Shown: positions 34,657 to 45,175 of the stretch, piece by piece
How positions within the stretch are numbered: the first letter of the stretch is position 1
Layout of the letters: every line of letters starts with the position of its first letter
Assembly: GCF_023159225.1 (NCBI RefSeq)
Contig: NC_063168.1
Span: 50,547,776 to 50,611,775 of the forward strand
Length of the DNA: 64,000 nucleotides
DNA from: Perognathus longimembris pacificus
Taxonomy: Eukaryota; Chordata; Mammalia; Rodentia; Heteromyidae
Direction of reading: 5' to 3'
The notes under the pieces: model-generated
What the model saw: the letters and a program-made list of their open reading frames with translations, nothing else
What the model was told of the DNA's origin: nothing
The model's database searches: none
Made by a program: the position numbers and the translations under genes

Positions 34657-35192
34657 TGTAAGGCCCTTTCGTCCTTGAGCGTCTCCTCCCATCCTCTGGT
34701 TGGAGAAGCTGGTGCCCGCCCTACTGTGAAAGCCTTGGATGTGTGCAATGGCAAATAACGACCACCCCACCCTCTTACATTCAATAAGGACTCAGGACAC
34801 ACAGGCGATCTTGGGGAAAATGTCTCGGGATTCTGAGGCCTTTATTCCAGGGTGGGGTTTATATAGCAGTAATGGTGGCAGGAAGGGGAGGGATTTGGAG
34901 TGGCTAGCTAGACACTAGCGATAGGCTGATATGAGCTGTCCATCCAAGAGTGACGTCCTAGGACCTCCCCCATGGGCTAACATCACACCCCACAGGACTG
35001 CCCCCTGGGATCCCTCTGTCGCCATCTTGGCATATACGTGGTCTCATGCGGGAGGCGGGGCTGGTTAGAATCACCCTTTCAGGTTCCAGACCCGGAAGAG
35101 GGTAGGAGTGGATATCAGCCACGCGGCTGCAGGGCAGGAGAAGAGGCAGGTCTCTTGGGACCGCCCCTTAAAGCCATAGCTGGAGCCCAACA
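34657..35192 (-). mobile_element. ERV class II (IAP-like) 3' LTR, minus strand
   Basis: On the minus strand this 536-bp unit starts TGTTGGGCTCCAGC and ends GGGCCTTACA, giving TG...CA boundaries. TATATAAA lies at 34858-34865 and the poly(A) signal AATAAA at 34841-34846, in the order of an LTR promoter and R region. CCAAGATGGC at 35021-35030 matches the YY1 core found in many LTR promoters. A polypurine tract AGTAGGGGGAGA (minus strand, 35193-35204) lies immediately upstream, which marks it as the 3' LTR of a minus-strand provirus. No target duplication is visible at the L1 junction. The family is inferred from layout; I did not match it to a named consensus. Confidence 0.85.
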
Positions 35193-35204
35193 TCTCCCCC
35201 TACT
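35193..35204 (-). promoter_or_regulatory. retroviral polypurine tract
   Basis: Minus-strand AGTAGGGGGAGA, preceded by A12, directly abuts the LTR start. In retroviruses this tract primes plus-strand DNA synthesis. Confidence 0.85.
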
Positions 35205-35500
35205 GTTTTTTTTTTTTGAACAGCAGGAGGTGCCCTACTCAAGAGTGTACCTGTCTTAGGTTGCCCCCCCATGGGGGGTCGTACCCGTCATGGGCTAACA
35301 CCCTAGCTCTTCAGGCACACCTATCTGCAGGGCCTGCCAGCCCAGTGAAGGAACTCGGGGAGAGTGGGATTGGCACTCAGGAGAAAGCCCTGTTATTTCT
35401 GCCTCATGCCTGTATATCCCTGGAAGCAGCGGGTCCTGGTGTGCGTCATGACCAACCTCATGGGGTTCCCAAATGGCTAAAAGCAAAAGGCCACTGTTGG
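35205..35500 (-). repeat. 3' internal end of the minus-strand ERV
   Basis: The minus-strand sequence TGTTAGCCCATGACGGGTA, then CAACCTAAGACAGGTACAC, resembles the short non-coding region between the last gene and the polypurine tract in IAP-like elements. The point where the orientation switches to plus-strand gag lies somewhere in about 35290-35640 and is not sharply visible. Confidence 0.55.
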
Positions 35501-35542
35501 CTGGACAGCCCTAGCTTATCACTTAAAATATAGGAGACCTTT

Positions 35543-37010
35543 TTGTCTAGCAGAAGACAATGTAAACATGATGCAAATACTGGGTTGGATGTTTCAGATC
35601 CTTGTACCATACAAACTTGGGAGGTGCTGACCTGTGAAATCTTGTGGTTGGTTAGAGCTAACCCACTGTCATGGGAGACATGGGACTGGCTGGGGCAGGA
35701 ACTGGAAGGCAAGAAAGCTGAATTGGGAGAGGAGCTCCCTCTTCCGTTCTTCCCAATTGTCAGCTCCTTTAAGGCCTGTTATTCCTCAGACCCTTCAGAA
35801 GAGAACCCATGGGCTCGGGAGAGGGCGGCAGTGGAGAGTCCTGAATGGGAGGGAGATGACCCTCCCGTGGATGGGCAGGAGGGGGGCCCGACGCCCCGCT
35901 CTGATAGGCCTGCAGATGAGCATAAGCCTGATCCCCAGGACCCTGAACTAGATGCCGTGATCCTGAGACACGTGGCGGGTGAGCTGGGCGGGCGGCAGCC
36001 TCTGCTGTCTCCCGTTTTACCACCCTTCCCCCACCGGACACTCGGCTCTGCCTTGTGCAGACTCCAGAAGGCCCGCTGAGCTGTTGCTCTGCAACCACCA
36101 CGGCGCTCACTTACCGAGCACAGACGCTCCAACAGATTTTGAACTGGGATCTGTTTCAGCCTCATGGCTACCCTGGGAGGCCAAGGACTTTAGAGAATTT
36201 AGAAGGGCAGTCCTCGAGGGGGAGGGACCGAATACTCCCTGGGCGGAGAACCTCCTCCGTGGCCTGGTTCATTGATTTTCCTCCACCCAGGAGTGGAGGA
36301 GCTTAGCCCAGATCCTGTTTACTAGAACAATGTACATAGACTGGTGTTCATTTTTAGACATGGGTGCTATGCTCAGGCTGAGAGAAATAAAGCCGCCTAC
36401 CCCCCAATTCCCGTAACCTTTGACATGTTGTTTGCTACAGACCTTAGACAGGCTGCTTTTCCTGCCCCCTACCGGGAGCAGGTATGGACCTTGGGATTTG
36501 CGGCATGGCAAAGCTTAGGGGAGGAGTCCTTGGAGACCTTGGTAATAAAAGTTGCTCAAAAGGCTACAGAGGGCCTTGCTGCCTTTATTGACCGGGTGGA
36601 GAGAGGTCTCCGGGAAAGGTTCTGGGGTGCCAGCTAAAACAGCTTGTCAGGGCCCTGGTGTGGGACGGAATGACCCCAGACTGCAGACTAGCTTGTGCGG
36701 GAATAAAGGAGAGGTCTATAGAAAGCTGGGTATTTGCTTGCCAGGGTATCAGCACTCGGGTCCACTGGACACAGTCGCTGACCACTTCACTTACTAAGGA
36801 GCCCACCCCTTCCCCCTCCAACGAGGTAAGCAAGGGGCTCTGTTACAGATATGGTGTCCGGGGCCACTTTAAGAGGGAGTGTCCTTTAGGCCCTGTAAAG
36901 TCTGGTGCCTCGCGAAGACAGCCCTCAGTCCAGGCCAAGGAGCTACCTAAAACACCTTGCCCCCAGTGCAGGAAGGGATTTCATTGGCAAAAGGATTGCA
37001 AGTCCAGATT
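35543..37010 (+). pseudogene. endogenous betaretrovirus-like gag remnant
   Basis: Gag is the structural polyprotein. Pieces lie in several frames. A matrix-like segment is open at 35543-36079 (WDWLGQEL and LPFFPIVSSFKACY), followed by an acidic proline-rich linker. Capsid-like pieces at about 36160-36270 (WEAKDFREFRRAVLEG) and 36344-36637 (PVTFDMLFATDLRQA) look like the class II capsid. Nucleocapsid has two CCHC knuckles. In the first (36841-36882) the second cysteine is a tyrosine (CYRYGVRGHFKREC). The second (36958-36999, CPQCRKGFHWQKDC) is intact. At least three frame changes break the gene. The plus-strand orientation is opposite to the LTR at 34657-35192. No primer-binding site or 5' LTR is visible upstream. 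Confidence 0.88.
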
Positions 37011-37300
37011 TGATGCTGGGGGGGAAGCCTTTAAACTAGTAGTGGTGCGCCCTCTAGCCCTGTCACCCAAAGGAGGCGACAGGTCTAGCGACCAGCCTAG
37101 TGACCAGCCTGGGGCCCGCTGGGCAGTCCCAACAGTCCTGGGAATTAGGCCAAAAACAGAAATTGTTATAGCTGGGAAAAGGTTCCGATGCTTAATTGAC
37201 ACCGGAGCAGGCCAGACTATACTAAGAGGAGGTTCCCCCATAGTGGCAGCTGACCCCCGGTCCTCAGTTGTCAGGGGTGGGGGGTAAAGTTGGGTGTGAA
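37011..37300 (+). pseudogene. retroviral protease remnant
   Basis: Retroviral protease is a dimeric aspartic protease that matures Gag-Pol. In the same frame as the nucleocapsid, RFRCLIDTGAGQTIL carries the active-site DTG at 37198-37206. The frame stops near 37287, so the flap and C-terminal part are missing or shifted. No dUTPase domain is recognisable between nucleocapsid and protease, unlike many betaretroviruses. The interval 37300-37560 is open only in other frames and is probably shifted protease-pol linker. Confidence 0.85.
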
Positions 37301-37559
37301 GTAACCAGGGACTGGCTTGCCTGGAGTGATATGTACGGTAATAACTGAGAAATGCGCCCCCTGGTTGTGACGGGCCTGCAGTTAATCTGTTTTGGGGGAA
37401 GCTGAGGCCTCGATCACCACAGGCCCTGGCCTGTCAGGTTACCATAGTGACTATCAGGGAGTGCCTCCTTTCGAGGCCTTGGGGCAGGAGGCTCCTGTTC
37501 CTCCTACAGGGCCTCAACCAACCCCAATTCTAGGGGCCACTGTTCCTACCATCCCTGCC

Positions 37560-38215
37560 ATTCGATGGCTCCCACGTCCCCTGGTGTGGGTGGAACAATG
37601 GCCACTCTCCTCAAACAAGTTAGAAATTTGAAACTAAATAATATCAGAACAATTAGCCCTAGGACATATTAGATCCTTGTTAAGCCCTTGGAACAGCCCT
37701 GTATTTGTTATACAAAAGGCCTCAGGTAAATGGAGGATGTTACAGGACCCAAGAAAAATTAATGAGCGGATAATCCCCGCAGGCACCCCTTTACGTGGGC
37801 TGCCATGGATCCCCTCCATTCCTTGGGATCGGATTTTTCTTGTAATTGACATCAAGGCCTGTTTCTTCTCCATTCCCCTTGATCCACAGGACTGTGAGAA
37901 GTTTGCCTTCTCCGTCCCCTCAGTTAACTACCAGGGGCCAGATCAAAGGTATGAGTGGGTAGTCCTACCTCAGGGCATGGCTAATAGTCCAGCCTTCTGT
38001 CAACATTATGTGTCACAAGTCCTTCAACCTCTTCAGAGCCAGTCAGATATTATTTTATATGCCTATGTGGATGACATCGTTAGTGGGGCAGCGGACGCCC
38101 AAGTGCTGGACACTGCCTATAGGAGGTTATGGACACTCCTACAAAGAGGAGGATTGCATATAGCCAGTGACAAGATTCAGAAGGTATATCCCCTTAAGGT
38201 CATGGGGGCTGTTAC
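37560..38215 (+). pseudogene. retroviral reverse transcriptase (fingers and palm) remnant
   Basis: Reverse transcriptase copies viral RNA to DNA. The pol start LVWVEQWPLSSNKLE (near 37580-37625) is followed by a stop. The frame open from 37677 has SPWNSPVFVIQKASGKWRML, the first catalytic Asp in VIDIKACFFSIPL (codon at 37848), LPQGMANSPAFCQ and the YVDD box at 38064-38075, which supplies the other two Asp. So the palm catalytic residues are present by eye. Similarity fades after LHIASDKIQKVYPLK near 38210, with no connection, RNase H or integrase found. YVDD and VIDIK favour a class II (betaretrovirus-like) element. Truncated and frame-broken, so not functional. Confidence 0.92.
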
Positions 38216-39039
38216 CCCCTTTTTTGTTTTAATTAATGACAGAGGAGGGCACCAGTCTGGGAGTATGGGCAGAGGTCATCTCTTCTGGAACTACTTCCTG
38301 CTGAAAGGGGGCAAAGTAGTCAGGGGCCCCTGATTCATCATTTGGCCTGGTACCATCCAGAGTGGTTGGTAAAAGTCCTCATCATTTCTACGAGAATGGT
38401 TATCAGGGCCAGAGGGTGTCATGGTCTCCTCTGGCTACCTTTTGTAGCTTGGGCACATCAGGGAGTCCCTAGGTCTGGGGCCTCCAGAGTCCAGATCTGT
38501 GCTGGGCACAGCAGTGTAGAAATATGATGGCCTTGAACTGCAAGTTCCCAGGTAGTGATCTCAGTGAGGGATGTTATCCTGTTAAAAGAGACTTTTGAAA
38601 AGGTCAGGCAAAAGGCTGACAAGTTTACATGTCTAGTTAACATGAATGACATAGAAGAACATACCCTGGGCATAAGCCAGAAAAGTTCCATTCGGAACAT
38701 AAGCCCGATTGTGGCCAATTACAAGGAAGGAGGAATAGCTGAAGGAAGTGTTTAGGGATAGTGGACCGGTTTGGAGTAGCCAGTCAGAGGATAAAATAAA
38801 TATATATATACATATATACAACTGGCAGGAAATGGAAAATGGACAGGTATGGGCATTGGGTTGGTACAACTATTCCTCCTGATCTCCCCGCTGTGGTTAA
38901 CTTTGAAAGGGTGAGACAAAGTGACTCCATTTAGGATGTGCCATCATTCTCCTCTTACTCCTCTCCATGGTCCTTGTTCCCTGAACTGTCTGAGTCCCAG
39001 GGATCTAGGTGCTTATTGCTAGGATGGCTTGCCCCCATT
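38216..39039. other. unassigned sequence downstream of RT remnant
   Basis: No recognisable RNase H, integrase or env. Open frames 38342-38527 and 38555-38755 have no motif I know. It could be rearranged retroviral DNA or host sequence. Confidence 0.4.
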
Positions 39040-39257
39040 GGCACTCATGGGGTTTGAACTCAGGGCCTAGGCACTGTCCCTGAGCACTTCTGCTCAAAGC
39101 TAGAACTCTACCACTTGAGCCATGGTGCCGCTTTCAGCATTTCTCTGGTTCTCTTGAGCCAAGCTTTCAGCCTGGCTCTTTGCCAGTTAATTGGGAGATG
39201 GAGTTTTAGAGAGATTTTCTGCCCAGGCTGGCTTCGAACTGTAATCCGAGGAGTTCT
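39040..39257 (-). repeat. SINE-B, 3' portion of left unit degraded
   Basis: GGGGTTTGAACTCAGGGCCT, CTACCACTTGAGCCATGGTG, TTAATTGGGAGATGGAGTTT and GCCCAGGCTGGCTTCGAACT are in minus orientation. The B1-like end (GATTACAGG) is missing or mutated. Confidence 0.85.
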
Positions 39258-40600
39258 AGCCGTAAAAGCCCTTTTTGTTTCCAATTAAAGCAACAAAGAG
39301 AGCAATAGGTATAGAGTTTTACCTGTAACCCATTGAGAATTGACCAACAATTATTTGTCAGAGTTCTGTCACAACACTTAGGGAACAGCAGACTAAATGA
39401 GATCCATGAGCCATTAAGTCAAGGTCTCAGCTTTAGCAGTGGCTGTGTCTCCCATCCTGGATCAGCAGGCATCATTAGTCATGTGTGGTGGAGGCAGGCA
39501 GGAGAGATGAGTTGGATCTGGGTGAGGCTGTGGTAGCATCTCAGAGAGTCCCCTGGATAAATTGTCACACCTCCTGTTGGGCTGCCTGCAAGATTCTACA
39601 CAGACTGTTTAAAGACATTTGAAATCTCCCAGTATTTCCTGGTTGCTTTCTCTGAGTACTCTGGGTTTTGTAGGCTGATGCCCTACTAATTTAAGCAGGG
39701 TGACAACTTTAAAAGATTTTTCTAGTCACAAAAGCCCAAGGCAACCCTGTGGCCACCAACATAACTATGATGTTTTTAACCTGGAGTCACTTATGATAGG
39801 ACTACTATGAACCCAGCTCTAATGCTGGGGCAGGCAGAGCCAGAGTAGTCATGGGCTGCCACAGTCCACGCAGCTATCACACATGTCAACCCCTATGAAG
39901 CAAAATGTTAATTTTTGGGTCCGGAAAATTTAGGTTAATAGTCACATTTGTATAAGATGACTCTGATCCCTCAATCTTAAAGAGTTTATGAGAGCACAAG
40001 AGAGAAAAATGGAAAAGCAAAATCTTAGTCCATACCAAAGAATTGTCATGAACATATGTACACTTGACTTTTAACATAAAGAATAACACACTGGTCTTAC
40101 ATCATTGTACTTATACCACATGCTGTATATTAGAACCTTTTGGAGTTTTTCTTAGACATATTTGTTTGCACCCAAACAATCAGTTTGGGTTTAAAAACTG
40201 GGGTTTTTCCTTGCTTTAACTCCACCTACAGGCTGCAAAGGAAAGTTTAACACAGAATTTAAGCAAGTTAATGTAGTAGTTAGAAAGGCAAGTAACTTTT
40301 GAACCATGATGCTAGATTTTACATGTTTTACCCACAGGCAGATAAGACTGACAGACACATCCATACAGACAAATGGTTGTGCACAAGCTTTGGGCGCGCT
40401 TAGAAAAAAAAATTTTTCTTTCTGGATTGGCCATGTAAGTATACTGGAATTCCAGTGGCAAAATGATATTATTTTGCCCATATTTAGAACCACGTGGTCA
40501 GTTAAAAGGCAAGAAAAACTTTTCCTAGAAAACAAAAGTTTTCACAGATTCAGGCTCACGTTGCAGACTGCAGACAGGATGCTGAAGTCTCACAGCCCAG
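39258..40600. other. unassigned 1.3 kb, AT-moderate
   Basis: No repeat or gene recognised. A 114-codon minus-strand frame (40191-40535) has no domain. It lies between retroviral remnants and L1, so it may be part of a rearranged element or captured host DNA. Confidence 0.35.
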
Positions 40601-41463
40601 CTCAGCCTCCAGAGGAATGTGGCACCTGGGGTGCCACCTGGGGTAAGGGTGGGAGGAGCCCACCAGTCAAAACCTTTACTTTGTCCACCAAAAGCTCTGA
40701 ATTTAAGTGAATCCCCAAACTTATCAAACATCAATAACAAAAACCTAAAGCCTTTTTTGTCTCTTTCAAAGCAGATTAACCAACAACAGATGTTAGGTAG
40801 GCAAGTCCAGCAAATTTCCCAGGCTTCAGAAGTGTGGGGGGAGGGGATGAGGGGGCTAGGGCAAGGGAGCCCAAAAGTGGCGAGCGTCCCTGGGCCACAG
40901 CCAGTCCCTAGTGCCAAAGGGGCTCCCCCACCCCCCCAGGCCCCCCGCCCGCAGCTCCAATATGAGGTCTGGGCAGCACCTGCTCCACCGCCACCGCCTT
41001 GTGCACTGCGTAGGCCCCAAGCACGGCTGCGCCCCCCCCCCCCAGGCCTGGACGCCGCATGGCACATGGCGGCGGGCCAGGCAGGGCCAGGAGTGGCGGC
41101 GGCATCCGCCATCCCGCTCCATGGCTCGCTCATCCACCGCGTGTCCCGGGGCCAAGCATGGCCCGGGATCCAGGGGATCAGGCCAAGGCAGGTCTAAGGG
41201 CCCATCGGAATGAGGCTTTGTGCCCCTCTCCTCCTGGGCAGTGGGAGGGCTGCCCCCCTCCCAAGTGGCCAGGCTGAAAAGGCCAGCAGTCTCCACTGAG
41301 GGTGTGGCGCGTTTCAAGGTGTTCCAGGCCCTTTGGCCTGAGTGTCTGAAAAGTCCAATCCAGTATTTTGGAGTGTGGACCTCAGAATCTTAAAAGACGA
41401 GTTGCTCCATCTACTTTGGATCTGCCCCATCATACCCTTCCAATGGGGGGACTAACACACTTG
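40601..41463. other. GC-rich block with C12 run, unassigned
   Basis: About 40850-41220 is strongly GC-rich with many CpG, unlike its surroundings, and has a 12-C run at 41032-41043. Overlapping open frames on both strands (192 codons at 40619-41197 plus, 202 at 40525-41133 minus) are proline/glycine/alanine-rich by composition. The block could be a CpG-island-like promoter, a retroviral leader or a gene 5'-exon copy. Nothing decides between these. Confidence 0.45.
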
Positions 41464-43577
41464 GAAAACGCTGAAATCAGGAAAGTAACTCCTTTTGCAG
41501 TAGCCCCCCAAAACATAAAATACCTAGGAATAACCTTAACTAAAGAAGTGAAAGACCTCTATGATGAGAACTTTAAAAACATGAAAAATGAAATTAAGGC
41601 AGAACTAAGGAAATGGAAAAACCTCTCATGCTTCTGGATTGGGAGGATTAATATCAAAATGGCAATGTTGCCAAAGGCTATCTACAAATTCAATGCAATA
41701 CCCATTAATATCCCAACACCATTTTTTAATGAAATAGAGGAAGCAATCCAGGAATTCATATGGAACAATAAAAGACCTAGAATAGCAAAAACAATCCTAA
41801 GCAGAAAGAACGGTGCTGGAGGTATTACAATACCCAACTTCAAGCCATATTATAAAGCTATAGTAATAAAAACAGTTTGGTATTGGCACCAGAACAGGCC
41901 TGAAGACCAATGGAACAGAATTGAAGACCCAGAAATGAACCTACAGTACTATGCCTACTTAATCTTTGATAAAGGAGCTAAAAACAATAGTTTGGAAGAA
42001 AGATAGCCTCTTTAACAAATGGTGCTGGCAAAACTGGTTCAACACATGCAACAAACTAAAACTAGATCCTTATATATCACCCTGCCCCAAAATCAATTCC
42101 AAATGGATCAAAGACCTCAAAAACAAAACAGACACCCTGAAAACACTAAAGGAAGGAGTAGGAGAAACACTTGGGCTCTTTGGCACAGGACATAACTTCC
42201 TTAACAAAGACCCAGAAATGCTACAAATCAAAGAAAGTTTGGACAAAGGGGCCAGATCAAACTGCAGAGCTTCTGCAGGGCAAAGGACATAGCTCACAAG
42301 ATAAAGAGAAGGCCCACAGATCTTCTCCCGAGGATCTTTACCAGCCATTCAACGGATAAAGGCCTCATATCTAAAATATATACAGAACTAAAAAAATTAT
42401 CTTCCTCCAAAACAAAACTGCAAAGAAACAATAGCCCCCTCATCGAGTGGGCTAAAGACTTAAAAAGAGACTTCTCTGATGAGGAAATGAGAATGCCCAA
42501 GAGACATATGAAAAAGTGCTCTACATCACTAGCCATAAATGAAATGCAAATCAAAACAACATTGAGATTCCATCTCACCCCAGTAAGAATGTCCTATATC
42601 AAGAAAACTAACAATAACAATTGTTGGAGGGGATGTGGCCAAAAGGGAACCCTACTTCATGGTTGGTGGGAATGTAAACTGGTTCAGCCACTCTGGCAAG
42701 TGGTATGGAGATTCCTCAGAAGGCTAAACATAGAGCTCCCCTATGACCCAGCAGCCCCACTTTTGGGTATCTATCCAAAAGAACACAAACAAAATCACAC
42801 TAAAGCCACCAGCACAACAATGTTCATCGCATCACATTTTGTCATAGCTAGAATCTGGAACCAACCCAGATGCCCCTGAGTAGATGAATGGATCAGGAAA
42901 ATGTGGTACATATACACAATGGAATTTTATGCCTCTATCAGAAAGAATGACATTGCCCCATTTGTAAGGAAGTGGAAGGACCTGGAAGAAGTTATACTAA
43001 GTGAAGTGAGCCAGACCCAAAGAAACATGGACTCTATGGGCTCCCTCATAGGGAATAATTAGCACAGGTTTGTGCAAGTCACAGCAGAGAATCACAAGAG
43101 CCCAATAGCTATACCCTTATGAACACATAAGATGATGCTAAGTGAAATGAACTCCATGTTATGGAAATGATTGTTATATCACAGTTGTAACTACTTTCAA
43201 CATGCCATGTGTAACTGTCGTTTCTATTATTGATGATCTTCTTGTATCCCCTTCCTGTGGTTGTACCTACACTATCTCTGTATCTTATCTGAGTATATTG
43301 GAACCCGGGTATACATACTGGTATTAGAAGTAGGAAATTGAAAGGGAATACCAAAATTGAGAGACACAGGGTAAAAAAAAGACAAACAACTACAAAAGCA
43401 ATACTTGCAAAACTCTTTGGTGTAAATGAACTGAACAACTCATGGGGGGGAAAGGGAAAGGGGCAGGGGGGAGGGGGAATGAGGGACGAGGTAACAAACA
43501 GTACAAGAAATTTATCCAATGCCTAATGTATGAAACTGTAACTCTCTGTAATTCAGTTTGATAATAAAAACTTAAAA
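41464..43577 (+). pseudogene. L1 ORF2 C-terminal region and 3' UTR, broken
   Basis: L1 ORF2 protein reverse-transcribes L1 RNA at the nicked target. The sequence resumes downstream of the catalytic RT core ([17 protein letters not shown]) and continues with [34 protein letters not shown] and SLFNKWCWQNWF. It then reaches the Cys-rich C-terminal segment ([20 protein letters not shown]) near 42610-42680 and MWYIYTMEFY near 42900, ending at the TAG at 43060-43062. Frameshifts near 42000, 42290 and 42480 and a stop after NQPRCP break it. The 3' UTR has the G-rich purine tract (43444-43490) and a poly(A) signal near 43563. Its 5' boundary abuts unassigned GC-rich DNA. With 31451-34656 it could be one L1 split by the retroviral complex, but most of the RT region is absent. 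Confidence 0.93.
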
Positions 43578-43587
43578 AAAACATTAT

Positions 43588-44250
43588 GAATTTTATGCCT
43601 CTATCAGAAAGAATGACATTGTCCCATTTGTAAGGAAATGGAAGGACTTGGAAAAAGTTATACTAAGTGAAGTGAGCCAGACCCAAAGAAACATGGACTC
43701 TATGGTCTCCCTTATTGGGAATAATTAGTACAGGTTTAGGCAAGTCATAGCAGAGCATCACAAGGCCCAATAGCTATACCCTTATGAACACATAAGATGA
43801 TGCTAAGTGAAATGAACTCCATGTTATGGAAACAATTGTTATATCACAGTTGTAACTACTTTCAACATCCCATGTGTATCTGTAGCTTCTATTATTGATG
43901 ATGTTCTTGTATCACCTTCCTGTGGTTGTAACTACCCTATCTCTGTAATCTTATCTGAGTATACTGGAAACCGTGAATACTGGTATTAGAAGTAGGACAT
44001 TGAAAGGGAATACCAAAATTGAGAGACACAGGGTAAAAAAAGACAAACAACTACAAAAGCAATACTTGCAAAACTGTTTGGTGTAAGTGAACTGAACACC
44101 TCCGGGGGGGGGGGGGGAGGTGAAGGGAAAGGGGGAGGAGGGAGGGGGTATGAGGGACAAGGTAACAAACAGTACAAGAAATGTATCCAATGCCTAACGT
44201 ATGAAACTGTAACCTCTCTGTACATCAGTTTGATAATAAAAATTTGAAAA
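43588..44250 (+). repeat. second L1 3' end in tandem
   Basis: Starts at GAATTTTATGCCTCTATCAG, 10 bp after the short tail of the previous L1. It repeats the last ORF2 codons and full 3' UTR, with a G14 run at 44104-44117 and the terminal CAGTTTGATAATAAAAATTT. Very similar to 42920-43577, so this is either a new insertion into the first tail or a tandem duplication. Confidence 0.93.
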
Positions 44251-45175
44251 AAAAAACTGCAGAAAAAATAAAGTGTCAGTGAATATAAAAATAAATAAAT
44301 AATAAAATCCCATTGTAAAACTACTTAACATTAAAAAAAAAATCCTACCCAACTCCCAAGAAAAAAAGCAATGCTGAAGATGAAGAAGAACTGCTACAGC
44401 AACCATTTGCAAGCCTGGATTTAGGCCTCGATTCAAATCCAAGTTCTTTCAAATAATAAGAAGAATTAGTAATAATAATTATTCTTGAAATTTCATTTTT
44501 TCTTGCAGTTTTAAATATAATTTATATCATTTAAACATATTCTAATGCCAACAACTGCCTCCTTTTAGGGTCTAATACTCCAGGAGAGGAGACTGGATAC
44601 ATACTAATGACAATTTGCATAGGTGACCTAAAAGACAGCAAAATACAGATCTGTGGACACAGAGGCATTAGAGGAAATTTGTACTTTTTTGGTCATGGTC
44701 TTTCGACATCTGTAGAAATCCAGTGATTGGGGAAAACTGAGGTGTGTAAACTTTTCTTTTGAAGTCAGAGTCATTATTTTTAGAGCTTCAGCCAAGATGT
44801 AAAATTGAGTGTGTTATGTAGATACCTAAAGTAATTAAAATGAACTAATCCCTTTAAAATTTAACACTCTTGGCGAATGAGAAATATAAAAGCAAATGGG
44901 CTAGAGCTAGTCCTAGGGCAATAATTTTCTTATGCTTGCTATGTAGATAATATGTTGTCTAATTCATTATGTGCTGAATATTACTCAATGTACTATTACT
45001 AATAACAACCCTGCCATTGAACCTAAACATCATATACAGTTTGCATATCTTAGTTAAATCAACAAGTATCAGAAAGAAATTGGAGTCTAGCAGGGGTGAC
45101 ATACATACCAGCAATGCTCAAGGAGGATTGAGAGTTTGAGGTTGGAAAAACAGCAAGTCTCTGTTGTAAAAACGG
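44251..45175. other. AT-rich intergenic DNA
   Basis: Starts with A-rich/(TAAA) remnants that may belong to the L1 tail. Nothing else recognised. Confidence 0.45.

Noticed and set aside
34657..35192. Plus-strand LTR serving as the 5' LTR of the gag-pol remnant
   Set aside because: TATA, poly(A) signal and polypurine tract all read on the minus strand, and no primer-binding site follows at 35193.
35769..36165. Minus-strand frames of 113 and 128 codons
   Set aside because: They are antisense shadows of the plus-strand gag-like segment, which shows recognisable matrix and capsid motifs.
40525..41197. Overlapping 192-codon (plus) and 202-codon (minus) frames as a real gene
   Set aside because: Both are open because the block is GC-rich and stop-poor. 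Neither has a recognisable domain, and the plus frame has no convincing start context or conserved segment. Kept as an unassigned GC-rich block.
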